The translations under genes and the position numbers were made by a program. 64,000 bases of DNA, from assembly GCA_963732415.1 (NCBI GenBank), contig CAVSZK010000015.1, positions 1 to 64,000 on the forward strand. Direction: 5' to 3'. This DNA comes from RPQJ01 sp963732415. Lineage in GTDB: Bacteria; Pseudomonadota; Gammaproteobacteria; Steroidobacterales; Steroidobacteraceae. Numbering within the stretch: position 1 is the stretch's first letter; every line of letters starts with the position of its first letter. Shown piece by piece: positions 9,288 to 18,036 of this stretch. Under the pieces are notes generated by a model. The model was given only the letters and a program-made list of their open reading frames with translations. It did no database searches and was not told the origin of the DNA.

Positions 9288-10256
9288 ATGGGCCAGTCCT
9301 ACAATCCCGACGTTGCCGGAACCGTCTTCAATATCCAGCGGTTCAGCGTCCACGACGGCCCGGGCATTCGCACGGTCGTCTTCATCAAGGGCTGTTCCCT
9401 GCGCTGCATCTGGTGCAGCAACCCGGAGAGCCTGTCGTGCCGCGTACAGCTTGGATTCAATCCCGACCGCTGTATCGGCACCGGCAAGTGCTCTGCCTGT
9501 TTCGAGGCCGCGCCCGACGCCGGGGCCTTTGTCCTGCACGACCAGCGTGTCGTCGGATTGACTTCCGAGCGGCCGCAGGACTATCTAGGCTGCGCCGAGG
9601 CCTGCCCGACGGGGGCGCTCAAGGCCTGGGGCCGGCACGCCACGGTCGGCGAGGTCATGCGCGAAGTGCTGGCAGACGCCGACTATTACGCGGAGTCCGG
9701 CGGTGGCCTGACCTTGTCCGGCGGCGAGGCACTGATCCAGAAGGATTTCGCTGCCGGGCTCCTGAAAGCCGCACGCGCCAACGGCATCAATACCTGCGTC
9801 GAGACGGCGCTGAATTACAGGAGCGAGGTTCTCGACGAGGTGTTTCCGCTGGTCGACCTGTTCCTGTGTGATCTCAAGCACATGGATGCCGACGCGCACC
9901 GTCGTTACACAGGCGTTTCCAATGAAGCCATCCTGACCAACCTGCGTCGTATCGTGGAATCGGGTGCAGAGGTTGTGATTCGGATTCCGGTCGTTCCGGA
10001 GCACAACGGCACGGAGCAGAACCTGCGTGCTACGGCACGCTTCATTACTGACGACCTTGGCGGCCGTGTCAGGCAGGTTCAGCTTCTGCCATTCCGCAAG
10101 CTCGGGGAAGAGAAATACGCATCGCTGGACCTGCCGTATCCGATGAAAGGATTCCAGGCCCCGCCGCGCGAGATTTGGGAACCTGCTATTCGGGACTTCG
10201 CGTCAATGATGTCTGGATATGGACTGAATGTCGTTGCCGGCGCTGGCTCGTTCTGA
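9288..10256 (+). CDS. Glycyl radical enzyme activase (radical SAM)
   Basis: 322 residues. The radical SAM cluster motif is CX3CX2C in GCSLRCIWCSNPES (residues about 44-51). A ferredoxin-like insert follows, with CIGTGKCSACF and CAEACPTGAL, providing extra Fe-S ligands as in activases of glycerol dehydratase and other non-PFL enzymes. SAM-binding GGE is in LTLSGGEAL. It installs the glycyl radical on the upstream enzyme by cleaving S-adenosylmethionine. A GAGG overlaps the upstream stop codon and serves the ATG at 9288, so the two genes form one transcript. Confidence 0.9.
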   Translation: MGQSYNPDVAGTVFNIQRFSVHDGPGIRTVVFIKGCSLRCIWCSNPESLSCRVQLGFNPDRCIGTGKCSACFEAAPDAGAFVLHDQRVVGLTSERPQDYLGCAEACPTGALKAWGRHATVGEVMREVLADADYYAESGGGLTLSGGEALIQKDFAAGLLKAARANGINTCVETALNYRSEVLDEVFPLVDLFLCDLKHMDADAHRRYTGVSNEAILTNLRRIVESGAEVVIRIPVVPEHNGTEQNLRATARFITDDLGGRVRQVQLLPFRKLGEEKYASLDLPYPMKGFQAPPREIWEPAIRDFASMMSGYGLNVVAGAGSF

Positions 10257-10303
10257 ACATTCTGACTGGAGTTAGCTGACGCCGTCTCATGCTGGCGTGA
10301 AGC

Positions 10304-10377
10304 TGGAGCGGGTGATGGGAATCGAACCCACGCTAGTAGCTTGGGAAGCTACAGTTCTACCATTGAACTACACCCGC
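10304..10377 (-). tRNA. tRNA-Gly (anticodon CCC)
   Basis: The minus strand folds as a full cloverleaf: acceptor GCGGGTG pairs with CACCCGC, then discriminator T and an encoded CCA. The anticodon arm is GTAGC-TTCCCAA-GCTAC, giving anticodon CCC (codon GGG). The T-arm has GGTTCGATTCC. It is an isolated single tRNA gene between the activase and the deacetylase. Confidence 0.95.
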
Positions 10378-10436
10378 ACCGGGCCGTGATTCTATGCAGG
10401 TTCGACAGGGTCGGCAAATCGCCTTCCCGACCCCGC

Positions 10437-11360
10437 CTAGACGTTCAGCAGCCTCTCGATGTGAGTTGCCGCACTGACGGCCAGCGCTGCCAGGTCGTAG
10501 CCACCCTCCAGCGTGGATACGATCCTGCCCTGACCGTGACGTTCGGCGACCGCGCAGGCCTGCTCCGTGATCCAGCCGTAGTCGGAGCGTGTCAGACGAA
10601 GTTCAGCCATCGGGTCGGCGTCATGCGCGTCGAATCCCGCAGAAATGAACAGCAGCTGCGGCGCGAACGCCTCCAGCGCGGGCAGCCACTGTTTCGTAAT
10701 GGCCTTGCGGAAATCGTCGCTGCCGCTTCCCGGCGGCAACGGGCAATTGACGATGCGGCCCGGCACCGAGGATGGGTTCATGTCGGGGTACAGCGGAAAC
10801 TGGTAGCTCGAGCAGAGCAGGACCCGGTCGTCACCCTTGAAGATATCCTCGGTCCCGTTGCCGAGGTGAACGTCGAAATCGAGGATCGCGATGCGCTCGA
10901 GTCCGTGCGCCTCCAGCGCATGCGCCGCGCCGACGGCAACGTTGTTGAAGAAGCAGAATCCCATGGCCTTGTCGCGCTCGGCGTGGTGGCCGGGCGGCCG
11001 GACATTGCAGAACGCGCGGCGAACGGCACCTGACAGCACCAGGTCCACCGCCAGTACGTTTGCGCCGGCGGCGCGCAGCGCTGCCTCCAGCGTCTCCGGG
11101 CACATCGCCGTGTCCGGGTCGAGGTACGCCAGGCCTTCCTCGGGCGACTTCATGCTTATGCGCTCGATATATTCCCGCGGGTGAACGCGGGCCAGCTGCT
11201 CGACCGTGGCCCGCGGTGCATCGTGGTGCACGAGGAAGTCATCGAGGCGGCTGGCGAGCAACTGGTCCGCAATGGCACCGATTCGCGCCGGCTGCTCCGG
11301 GTGACCCTCGCCCATCAGGTGCAGGCGGCAGGCCGGGTGCGAAATCAAGGCTACAGGCAT
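10437..11360 (-). CDS. Histone-deacetylase-like amidohydrolase
   Basis: 307 residues from the ATG at 11360, preceded by GGAGGG. Family features in order: HPEQPARI near the N-terminus, RPPGHHAERDKAMGFCFFNN with the His-His pair, the zinc-binding DFDVHLGNGT (the usual second His after DVH is Leu, not itself a metal ligand), SAGFDAHDADP with further metal ligands, and LEGGYD with the transition-state Tyr. These proteins remove acyl groups from lysines or polyamines. It is divergent from an acyl-CoA synthetase/GNAT fusion, like the pairing of acetyltransferase and deacetylase in Bacillus acuA/acuC. Confidence 0.9.
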   Translation of the reverse strand: MPVALISHPACRLHLMGEGHPEQPARIGAIADQLLASRLDDFLVHHDAPRATVEQLARVHPREYIERISMKSPEEGLAYLDPDTAMCPETLEAALRAAGANVLAVDLVLSGAVRRAFCNVRPPGHHAERDKAMGFCFFNNVAVGAAHALEAHGLERIAILDFDVHLGNGTEDIFKGDDRVLLCSSYQFPLYPDMNPSSVPGRIVNCPLPPGSGSDDFRKAITKQWLPALEAFAPQLLFISAGFDAHDADPMAELRLTRSDYGWITEQACAVAERHGQGRIVSTLEGGYDLAALAVSAATHIERLLNV

Positions 11361-11452
11361 CGATACCCTCCAATTGCGCTCACCCGCAATGAATGTTCGC
11401 AGACACAACGCTAGCATGCATTGTCCAGCCCCCGCTGCCCCGAGGTCGAGTC

Positions 11453-14158
11453 GTGTCCAGAGCCCGGATCGCTGCCGTTTTCAAGCCGAGTTCGATCGCG
11501 CTGGTGGGTGCCAGCGACCGACCCGGCACGCTTGGCGACCTGATCCGGCGGAACCTCGAGGCGACCGGGTTCAAGGGCCGCGTCGAATACGTCAATTCCG
11601 TTCACGGGGAAATTGCGGGGCGACAGGCATTCCGCAGCGTCCGGGACCTGCCGCAGCCAACAGACGTCGCGATCATCGTGACGCCCGCGGCGACGATCCC
11701 GCAGATAATCACGGACTGCGGTGAGAGCGGCATACATGGTGCGATCATCGTGTCGGCGGGTTTCCGCGACGGCGACGAAGCGGGGCGCGAACTCGAAGCC
11801 GAGGTGAAGCGCCGGGCACGTCGCCACGGAGTCCGCTTCCTCGGCCCGAACAGCCTCGGGCTGATCCGTACCGACGTGGCGCTCAACGCCTCCTGCGGCC
11901 CGCGACAGCCGCGCCCGGGTCGGCTGGCGCTGGTTTCACAGTCAGGCGCGCTCTGCGCCGCGGTCATCGACTGGGCGCGCGGCCGCCAGGTGGGCTTCTC
12001 GACGGTCATCTCGACGGGAATCGGTGCCGACATCACCCTGGGCGAGATACTGAATTTCCTGGTGCAGGACGCCGCGACCGACAGCATCATGCTCTACACA
12101 GAGGGCGTCGATGATGCGCGCAGCTTCATGAGCGCGCTGCGCGCGGCGGCGCGAGTGAAACCGGTCGTGGTGATGAAGGCGGGCCGCCACGCCGAACGGC
12201 CCGACGTCGCAGCCTTTCACACGGGCTCGATGGTCGGGGCAGATGACGTGTTCGACGCGGCGATGCGTCGCGCAGGCGTGCTGCGGATACGGGATCTCTA
12301 CGACCTGTTCACGGCGGCCGCAACGCTGGGCGCCGGTGCGCGCGTGCGCGGTCGCCGCCTTGCAATCGTGTCCAATGCCGGCGCTCCCGGTGCGCTTGCC
12401 GCGGACCATGCGGGCGATCGCGGGCTTCAGTTGCCGACGCTTGCCGAGGACACGGCGGGACGACTTCAGGCGCTGCGGCCGGTGAGCGACGCGCAGGCGA
12501 ACCCGGTCTACGTACGCGCCGACTCGGATGCAGAACAGTTTGCCGCGGCTGCACGCATCGTGCTCGACGACCCCGGGGTGGATGCGCTGCTCGCGATTCT
12601 CACGCCCTACGCACTGACGGATCCGGACACGCTCGCGACCGAACTTGTGTCGATCGCGGGCGAGCACCGCAAGCCGGTTTTTGCCTGCTGGATGGGGGGA
12701 GAGTCCGTGGCGTCGAGCCGCGACATCTTCGCGGCCCACAAGCTCCCAAGCTACTCGACACCCGAGTCGGCGGTAGACGCGATTGCCGCGCTTGCTCTCT
12801 ATACAGCGAACCAGGAACAGTTGCTGCAGGTGCCGGAGCCCCTTGGGCCGACGTCGGCTCCGGACCGCGCGGCCGCCCAGGCCATAATCGATGCCGCGCT
12901 TGATTCGGGCCAGGAGTGGCTGGACCCCGCGGAGTCGAAGAAGGTCCTCGCGGCATTTGGCATCCCGGTTGTGCGCAGCGTGCCCGCCAATTCGCCATCT
13001 GAAGCGGTCAAGGCGGCCCGGCGGGCGGGCTTTCCGGTCGCGATGAAGATCCTGTCGCCGGACATTCCTCACAAGACCGACGTCGGGGGCGTTCGACTTG
13101 GCCTTGCGGACGCGACCGCTGTCCGCAGCGCCTACGCCGCGATGCTCAGGCAGGTCGCCCGTGCACGACCGGACGCGTCGCTCGAGGGTGTACTGATCGA
13201 ATCCATGTATAGCCACGGCCAGGGTCGCGAGGTCATGATCGGCGTGGTGCGCGATCCCGTGTTCGGTCCCGCGATCAGCTTCGGGCTCGGGGGGACTCTC
13301 GTTGAGGTCGTGCGCGATCGGGCCATCGCCCTTCCGCCGCTCAACACGTTCCTGGCACGTGATCTCATCGGTCGCACTCGAGCGAGCATCGCGCTGCAGC
13401 CCTTGCGTGGCGCCCCGGCCGCCGACCAGGACGCCGTCGAGAACATCCTGCTCAGGGTCTCGGAGCTGGTCTGCGAGATGCAGGACATCGGCGCGATCGA
13501 CCTGAACCCTGTCATCGTCACGGAACAGGGCGCGGTCGTCGTCGATGCACGGCTCGGCGTCCTGCGCAGCCCGCCTGCGGCACTGCCGTACGCGCATGTT
13601 GCAATCCATCCGTATCCGAGCGGGCTCGTGCAGCGCATCGAGCTGCAGGGTGGCACGGTCGCAACGATCCGGCCGATCCGCCCGGAAGATGCGGCGATCG
13701 AGGCCGCATTCGTGCACGGCCTGTCGGAACAGTCGAGGTTCCTGCGCTTCATGTTCACCGTCCACGATCTGATGCCGGCGCAACTGTCGCGATTCACACA
13801 GATCGACTACGACCGGGAAATGGCACTGATTGCAGTGATCGAAACGCCGGCCGGGGAGAAGCAGATCGGTGTCGCCCGTTACATCACGCTCTCGGACGAA
13901 GAGACCTGCGAGTTCGCGATCGTGGTCGGCGACGACTGGCAGGGCAAGGGACTCGCGCGCCGGCTGTTCAGCATGCTGATAGACATCGCGCGCGGCCGCC
14001 GGCTCAAGGTGATGACCGGAGTGACGCTGCGGGAGAATGGTCGAATGCTCGACCTGGCCCGCGCGAACGGTTTCGGAATCAAGACGGACGAGGACGACTC
14101 GTCGCTGATCCAGATGACACTGGACCTGCAGGCCCCGCCGCCTGCGGCAGCGCAATAG
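11453..14158 (+). CDS. ADP-forming acyl-CoA synthetase fused to a GNAT acetyltransferase (Pat-like)
   Basis: 901 residues from GTG 11453; an upstream ATG at 11393 adds 20 unlikely residues. Domains: CoA-binding Rossmann fold (FKPSSIALVGASDRPG, about 8-130), succinyl-CoA-ligase-like flavodoxin fold (about 140-440), ATP-grasp (GFPVAMKILSPDIPHKTDVGGV, about 520-690) and a C-terminal GNAT domain (about 730-890) with the acetyl-CoA loop DDWQGKGLARRLF. In the protein acetyltransferases Pat/PatZ the phospho-histidine of the synthetase part is lost. Here His256 is kept in FHTGSMVGADDVFDAA, so it may both make an acyl-CoA (with ADP and phosphate) and acylate protein lysines. Confidence 0.85.
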   Translation: MSRARIAAVFKPSSIALVGASDRPGTLGDLIRRNLEATGFKGRVEYVNSVHGEIAGRQAFRSVRDLPQPTDVAIIVTPAATIPQIITDCGESGIHGAIIVSAGFRDGDEAGRELEAEVKRRARRHGVRFLGPNSLGLIRTDVALNASCGPRQPRPGRLALVSQSGALCAAVIDWARGRQVGFSTVISTGIGADITLGEILNFLVQDAATDSIMLYTEGVDDARSFMSALRAAARVKPVVVMKAGRHAERPDVAAFHTGSMVGADDVFDAAMRRAGVLRIRDLYDLFTAAATLGAGARVRGRRLAIVSNAGAPGALAADHAGDRGLQLPTLAEDTAGRLQALRPVSDAQANPVYVRADSDAEQFAAAARIVLDDPGVDALLAILTPYALTDPDTLATELVSIAGEHRKPVFACWMGGESVASSRDIFAAHKLPSYSTPESAVDAIAALALYTANQEQLLQVPEPLGPTSAPDRAAAQAIIDAALDSGQEWLDPAESKKVLAAFGIPVVRSVPANSPSEAVKAARRAGFPVAMKILSPDIPHKTDVGGVRLGLADATAVRSAYAAMLRQVARARPDASLEGVLIESMYSHGQGREVMIGVVRDPVFGPAISFGLGGTLVEVVRDRAIALPPLNTFLARDLIGRTRASIALQPLRGAPAADQDAVENILLRVSELVCEMQDIGAIDLNPVIVTEQGAVVVDARLGVLRSPPAALPYAHVAIHPYPSGLVQRIELQGGTVATIRPIRPEDAAIEAAFVHGLSEQSRFLRFMFTVHDLMPAQLSRFTQIDYDREMALIAVIETPAGEKQIGVARYITLSDEETCEFAIVVGDDWQGKGLARRLFSMLIDIARGRRLKVMTGVTLRENGRMLDLARANGFGIKTDEDDSSLIQMTLDLQAPPPAAAQ

Positions 14159-14240
14159 CAGGCAGGGTCCAGCGCGCTCAAACAGGACCATTGGCTTGCG
14201 GACTTGCTAAATTCGCTACTGGCGGCACGAGGAGCGCACC

Positions 14241-15008
14241 ATGCAGCTGACAGCCAGGAAACTCGAAGTGAAGGACCCGTTCCCGCAGTGGCGATTCCTG
14301 CAGCTGCTGCTGGTATTCGTCTTCCTGATGCTGGTCTTTCCGCGGATCGAACGTTCCTGGGTCGCGCACCTGGTCCTGCAGGTCCTGCTACTCGACCTGC
14401 TGCTGGTGACGATCTGGGCCACACCACAATGGGGCCACATTCACCGTCTGCTGATCGGGTTCCTGCTGCTCGCGATCGGGGCGTCGATCATCGTTCACCT
14501 CCACCTGCCGCAGGAGTGGATCCCCCTGGACTTGACCGCGCAGGCCCTGTTGCGCCTGCCGATCCTCGCGGCCTGCGTGGTCGGGATACTGACGTTCGTG
14601 TTCAAGGCCGAGCGGCCGACTCTGGACGGCATCTTCGCGACAGTCGTGGCCTACCTGCTGATCGCGATGATCTTCGGTGAGCTGTACACCATCGCGCTGG
14701 TCTGGAACCCGGAGGCGCTGCACCTGACGGCACCGGTGCAACAGATGACGCCGCAGGCGCGCGGAGGTGAGATTCTCTACTTCAGCATCGCAACCATTTC
14801 CACGGTCGGTTACGGTGACGTGCTGCCGACGTCGGAATTCACGCGTATGCTGGCCTCAATCGAGGCTGTATTCGGACAGTTCTACGTCGCGGTGATCGTC
14901 GCGGTGTTCGTCGGACGGTACGCGGCGCAGGCCCAGGACGAGATCAAGTCGCGCAAGGCGCACGGTGGCCGTGACGATGACCAGCGAGGCCCCGACGCGG
15001 CGGGTTGA
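14241..15008 (+). CDS. Two-pore-loop-type potassium channel protein
   Basis: 255 residues. Several hydrophobic helices occupy about residues 15-125, followed by a pore loop with the K+ selectivity filter TVGYGD (STVGYGDVLPTSEFTRM) at about 191-205 and a last helix FGQFYVAVIVAVFVGR. The tail is short and charged (AQDEIKSRKAHGG), with no RCK/TrkA-N regulatory domain. It matches Ion_trans_2 channels. It is convergent with the M20 peptidase gene, the two stops lying 21 bp apart. Confidence 0.85.
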   Translation: MQLTARKLEVKDPFPQWRFLQLLLVFVFLMLVFPRIERSWVAHLVLQVLLLDLLLVTIWATPQWGHIHRLLIGFLLLAIGASIIVHLHLPQEWIPLDLTAQALLRLPILAACVVGILTFVFKAERPTLDGIFATVVAYLLIAMIFGELYTIALVWNPEALHLTAPVQQMTPQARGGEILYFSIATISTVGYGDVLPTSEFTRMLASIEAVFGQFYVAVIVAVFVGRYAAQAQDEIKSRKAHGGRDDDQRGPDAAG

Positions 15009-15029
15009 CTCGTCGGCCGGGGCCCGGGC

Positions 15030-16451
15030 TCAGTGCCCGGGCTTGCCCGCCAGCGTGGTCACGATCACGTACCAGTACTCGAGGCCCGCGTAGAACGACG
15101 CGACCGGTATCCGCTCGTTCAGCCCGTGCGAGAACTCGTCGCTGCCCTTGATGAACAGACTGCTTACGCCGTAGGTGGGAATGCCCGCCGCGCGGAAGCG
15201 TGACCCATCGGTCGCGTAGGCCGCCATCTCCGGGACGACCGGAACGCCCGGATAGTTCGCGTGAACCGCCGCCGACACGGCGGCGACGACGTCGGGCCTC
15301 ATCGGCGAAGGATCGCTCGGGCGTGCGGTGCCGACCTGCGTCACCTCGACCTTTTCGCCAGCGACACGCTGCAGAGTGGCCAGGACTTCCTCGACCGGTA
15401 CGCCGGGGAATACGCGACAGTTCACGGTCGCGGTTGCCGACTGCGGCAGCGCATTCTCCGCGTGCCCGCCCTTCAGCATCGTGGCGACGCAGGTCGTGCG
15501 AACCTTTCCGACCTGCTGCGGATTGGCCGATAGAACGTCTGCGGCAGCCGTGTCACGAGGGTCGGCGGCGAACTTCGCCATCGCCTCGCCCAGCGGGCCC
15601 GGCGTCACCTTCGCGGATTCCCTGAAGCTCCCTATCGTCCAGTCGTTCCACATCACCGGAAAACGATAGGACTTCAGCGATTCCAATGCGTCGGCGAGTT
15701 CGTAGATGGCATTGTCCGCCCGCGGCTGCGAGCTGTGGCCGCCGGGATTGCGCGTGGTGAGATCGAAGCTCGCGTAATACTTCTCGGCGCCCTGCAGGTA
15801 ATAGACCTCCGGCTTGCCGGTCACGTCGTTCAGCACGCCCTGCCCGCCGTCGCCGTTCAGTGCGAATTCCGCGCCCTTCAGCCGCGTCGCGAGGTCGCCC
15901 GCAGTGTCCATCGCCGTCTCCTCGTCGCCGGAGAATGCGATCACCAGATCGCGCGACGGCACGAAGCCCTCGGCCTTGAGCCGCAGGAATGTCGTCGCGA
16001 GCAACGCGACTTCCAGCTTGATGTCGGCGGTTCCGCGGCCATAGAAGTAACCGTTCTCCTCGACGAGCGTGAACGGGTCGCGCTGCCAGTCGGCGGGATT
16101 CGCCTCTACGACGTCCATGTGCGCGAGGAAGACGATCGGCTTCGCGGCGCGATCGGCGCCACGGTAGCGAACCACCAGGGATACCGTCTCGCCATGCGGG
16201 AGGATCTCGATGTCCTCCTCCGCAAAGCCTCCCGCCTTGAACTTTCCAGCCAGGTACTTCGCCATCACCGGCACCTGCCCGCGGCCGGCCACCGTCTGGA
16301 AGGCGATCAACGTCTGGAAGATGTCGCGCGCCTCGGCGCGCACGGATTCGGGCGTCTCGGCCCCTGTGCCGGCCGCGTTCGCAGCGCACGCAAGCAGAGT
16401 CAGGCAGGCAGCCAGCGCCGACGTCAGGATCCTGGTTGCGCGCATCTTCAT
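15030..16451 (-). CDS. M20-family metallopeptidase, secreted
   Basis: 473 residues with an N-terminal signal peptide (about 1-26, ending ANA). Zinc-peptidase landmarks of the M20/M25/M40 family: FLAHMDVVEA (first His and Asp), GRGTADIKLEVALL (bridging Asp), FSGDEETAMDTAG (catalytic Glu), and a late EFSHGLNERIPV with the last His ligand. A dimerisation/lid domain occupies about 220-350. Probably a periplasmic carboxypeptidase or dipeptidase. The ATG overlaps the stop of the upstream RNA helicase by 4 bp (ATGA). Confidence 0.85.
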   Translation of the reverse strand: MKMRATRILTSALAACLTLLACAANAAGTGAETPESVRAEARDIFQTLIAFQTVAGRGQVPVMAKYLAGKFKAGGFAEEDIEILPHGETVSLVVRYRGADRAAKPIVFLAHMDVVEANPADWQRDPFTLVEENGYFYGRGTADIKLEVALLATTFLRLKAEGFVPSRDLVIAFSGDEETAMDTAGDLATRLKGAEFALNGDGGQGVLNDVTGKPEVYYLQGAEKYYASFDLTTRNPGGHSSQPRADNAIYELADALESLKSYRFPVMWNDWTIGSFRESAKVTPGPLGEAMAKFAADPRDTAAADVLSANPQQVGKVRTTCVATMLKGGHAENALPQSATATVNCRVFPGVPVEEVLATLQRVAGEKVEVTQVGTARPSDPSPMRPDVVAAVSAAVHANYPGVPVVPEMAAYATDGSRFRAAGIPTYGVSSLFIKGSDEFSHGLNERIPVASFYAGLEYWYVIVTTLAGKPGH

Positions 16452-17707
16452 CTCCTCCCGCCGCTGCGGCGGCCCTGCGAGCGCTGACTGTAGCCACCGG
16501 CGTTGCGCGACTGCGCCGGCCTCGCGGGTCGCGCCGGGCGCGCGGCATGCGTTGAAGCATCGCTGGTGAACTTGATCCCCGAGCGATCCAGCGGCAGCAC
16601 GTTGATCTTGCGACCGAGTACGCGCTCGATCGCGCGCAGGCGGTCGCGTTCGTCGCTGGAAACCAGCGACAGCGCGTGACCCTCACTGCCGGCGCGGCCG
16701 GTGCGGCCGATGCGGTGCACGTAGTCCTCGGGCACGTGCGGCAGTTCGTAGTTGACGACCTGCGGCAACTCACTGATGTCGATGCCGCGGGCCGCGATGT
16801 CGGTCGCGACCAGCACCTGCACCTTGTAGTCCTTGAAGTCGGCAAGCGCCTTGGTGCGCGCGTTCTGCGACTTGTTGCCGTGAATGGCCGCGCAATTGAT
16901 ACCGTCTCGCTCGAGTTGTTCGGCGAGCCGGTTGGCACCGTGCTTGGTGCGCGTGAACACCAGCGTCTGCGGGGTTGCGCCCTCGCGCAGCAGGTGGCTC
17001 AGCACCGCCCGCTTCTCGCCCTGCTCCACCAGGTGCACACGGTGTTCGACGAGCTCGGCCGGCGCGTTGCGCGGAGCCACTTCGACCGCGAGCGGGTCGT
17101 GCAGCAGGCCTTTCGCGAGGGCGCGGATCTCTTCCGAGAAGGTGGCTGAGAAAAGCAGGTTCTGCCGCTTTTTCGGCAGCGCGGAAAGCACGCGTCGGAT
17201 GTCGCGGATGAAACCCATGTCCAGCATGCGGTCTGCTTCGTCGAGCACCAGGTAGCGGATCTTCGTCACGTCGATCACGCGCTCGTTGATGTGGTCGAGC
17301 AGACGGCCGGGTGTGGCGACGACGATGTCCACGCCCTGGCGCAGCGCCTCGACCTGCGGTCGTGGGCTCACGCCGCCGAATACAAGGATCGTGCGCTGGC
17401 TCAGGTGGCTCCCGTACTGTTGGAACGCCTCGCCGACCTGGGCGGCCAGTTCGCGCGTAGGCACGAGCACCAGCAGCCGCGGTGCACGCGATCCGCGCGG
17501 ATTCGGGTGTTCCTCGTCGAGGCGCTGAAGTAATGGCAGCGCAAACGCAGCCGTCTTGCCCGTGCCGGTCTGCGCTGCGGCAAGCAGGTCGCGGCCGGCA
17601 TGGACCGCGGGAATCGCTTTCAACTGGATGGGCGTGGGGGTCGTGTAGCCGCGTTCCTGCAAGGAACGCAGCAGCGGGGCCGGGAGGCCAAGTGATTCAA
17701 AAGACAT
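16448..17707 (-). CDS. rhlE: DEAD-box ATP-dependent RNA helicase, RhlE-type
   Basis: 419 residues with all helicase motifs in order: Q motif with FESLGLPAPLLRSL, AAQTGTGKTAAF (Walker A), PTRELAAQV, TPGRLLD, VLDEADRMLDMGF (DEAD), FSATFS (SAT), then LVATDIAARGIDI and HRIGRTGRAG in the second RecA domain. The C-terminal about 50 residues are basic and rich in Arg, Gly and Ala (RPARPAQSRNAGG), as in RhlE, which remodels rRNA and assembling ribosomes. First gene of a two-gene unit with the M20 peptidase. Confidence 0.92.
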   Translation of the reverse strand: MSFESLGLPAPLLRSLQERGYTTPTPIQLKAIPAVHAGRDLLAAAQTGTGKTAAFALPLLQRLDEEHPNPRGSRAPRLLVLVPTRELAAQVGEAFQQYGSHLSQRTILVFGGVSPRPQVEALRQGVDIVVATPGRLLDHINERVIDVTKIRYLVLDEADRMLDMGFIRDIRRVLSALPKKRQNLLFSATFSEEIRALAKGLLHDPLAVEVAPRNAPAELVEHRVHLVEQGEKRAVLSHLLREGATPQTLVFTRTKHGANRLAEQLERDGINCAAIHGNKSQNARTKALADFKDYKVQVLVATDIAARGIDISELPQVVNYELPHVPEDYVHRIGRTGRAGSEGHALSLVSSDERDRLRAIERVLGRKINVLPLDRSGIKFTSDASTHAARPARPARPAQSRNAGGYSQRSQGRRSGGRR

Positions 17708-18036
17708 GCAAATACCATCGCGCTTCCCCCGCCATAGCGGGAACCGGACGAAGCGTCATTGATTCAATGACAGGATCGGGGGCGCGAAAATGCAGACCAC
17801 GATGAGTCTGCAGGAGGAGCCGCGAGAGGGAGAAAGATCTTTCCCTCCGAAGAGCCTCGTGCGCAGACCGGACTGCGCGGCGGCAAACTTGCGGCGCATG
17901 TTGCCTGAAATGGAGGGGACTTTCCTGACTATCGCCTTTTTGCCCACATAATCAGTGGCTTACGGCGTTTCTCCAGTCACAGGGCTGGTGTCTCAGGCGG
18001 CCGCCTGCGGCGGCGCGGTCGTCCACCGAAGGCCGC
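17708..18036. other. Intergenic stretch with a 12-bp palindrome
   Basis: 329 bp between exoD (ending here on the minus strand) and the start of rhlE (also minus), so it should hold the rhlE promoter. The only structure seen is a perfect 12-bp palindrome GAAAGATCTTTC at 17832-17843, with imperfect GAGGG/CCCTC flanks. A 63-codon minus-strand frame inside it has no family features. Confidence 0.4.

Noticed and set aside
11942..14191. 749-codon open frame antisense to the acyl-CoA synthetase/GNAT gene
   Set aside because: High-GC shadow; His/Arg-rich composition, no domains, fully covered by a recognised gene.
17832..17843. Perfect 12-bp palindrome GAAAGATCTTTC
   Set aside because: No loop for an RNA hairpin, no second copy seen; may be chance.
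17756..17947. 63-codon minus-strand frame between rhlE and exoD
   Set aside because: No ribosome site or family features; lies where the rhlE promoter is expected.
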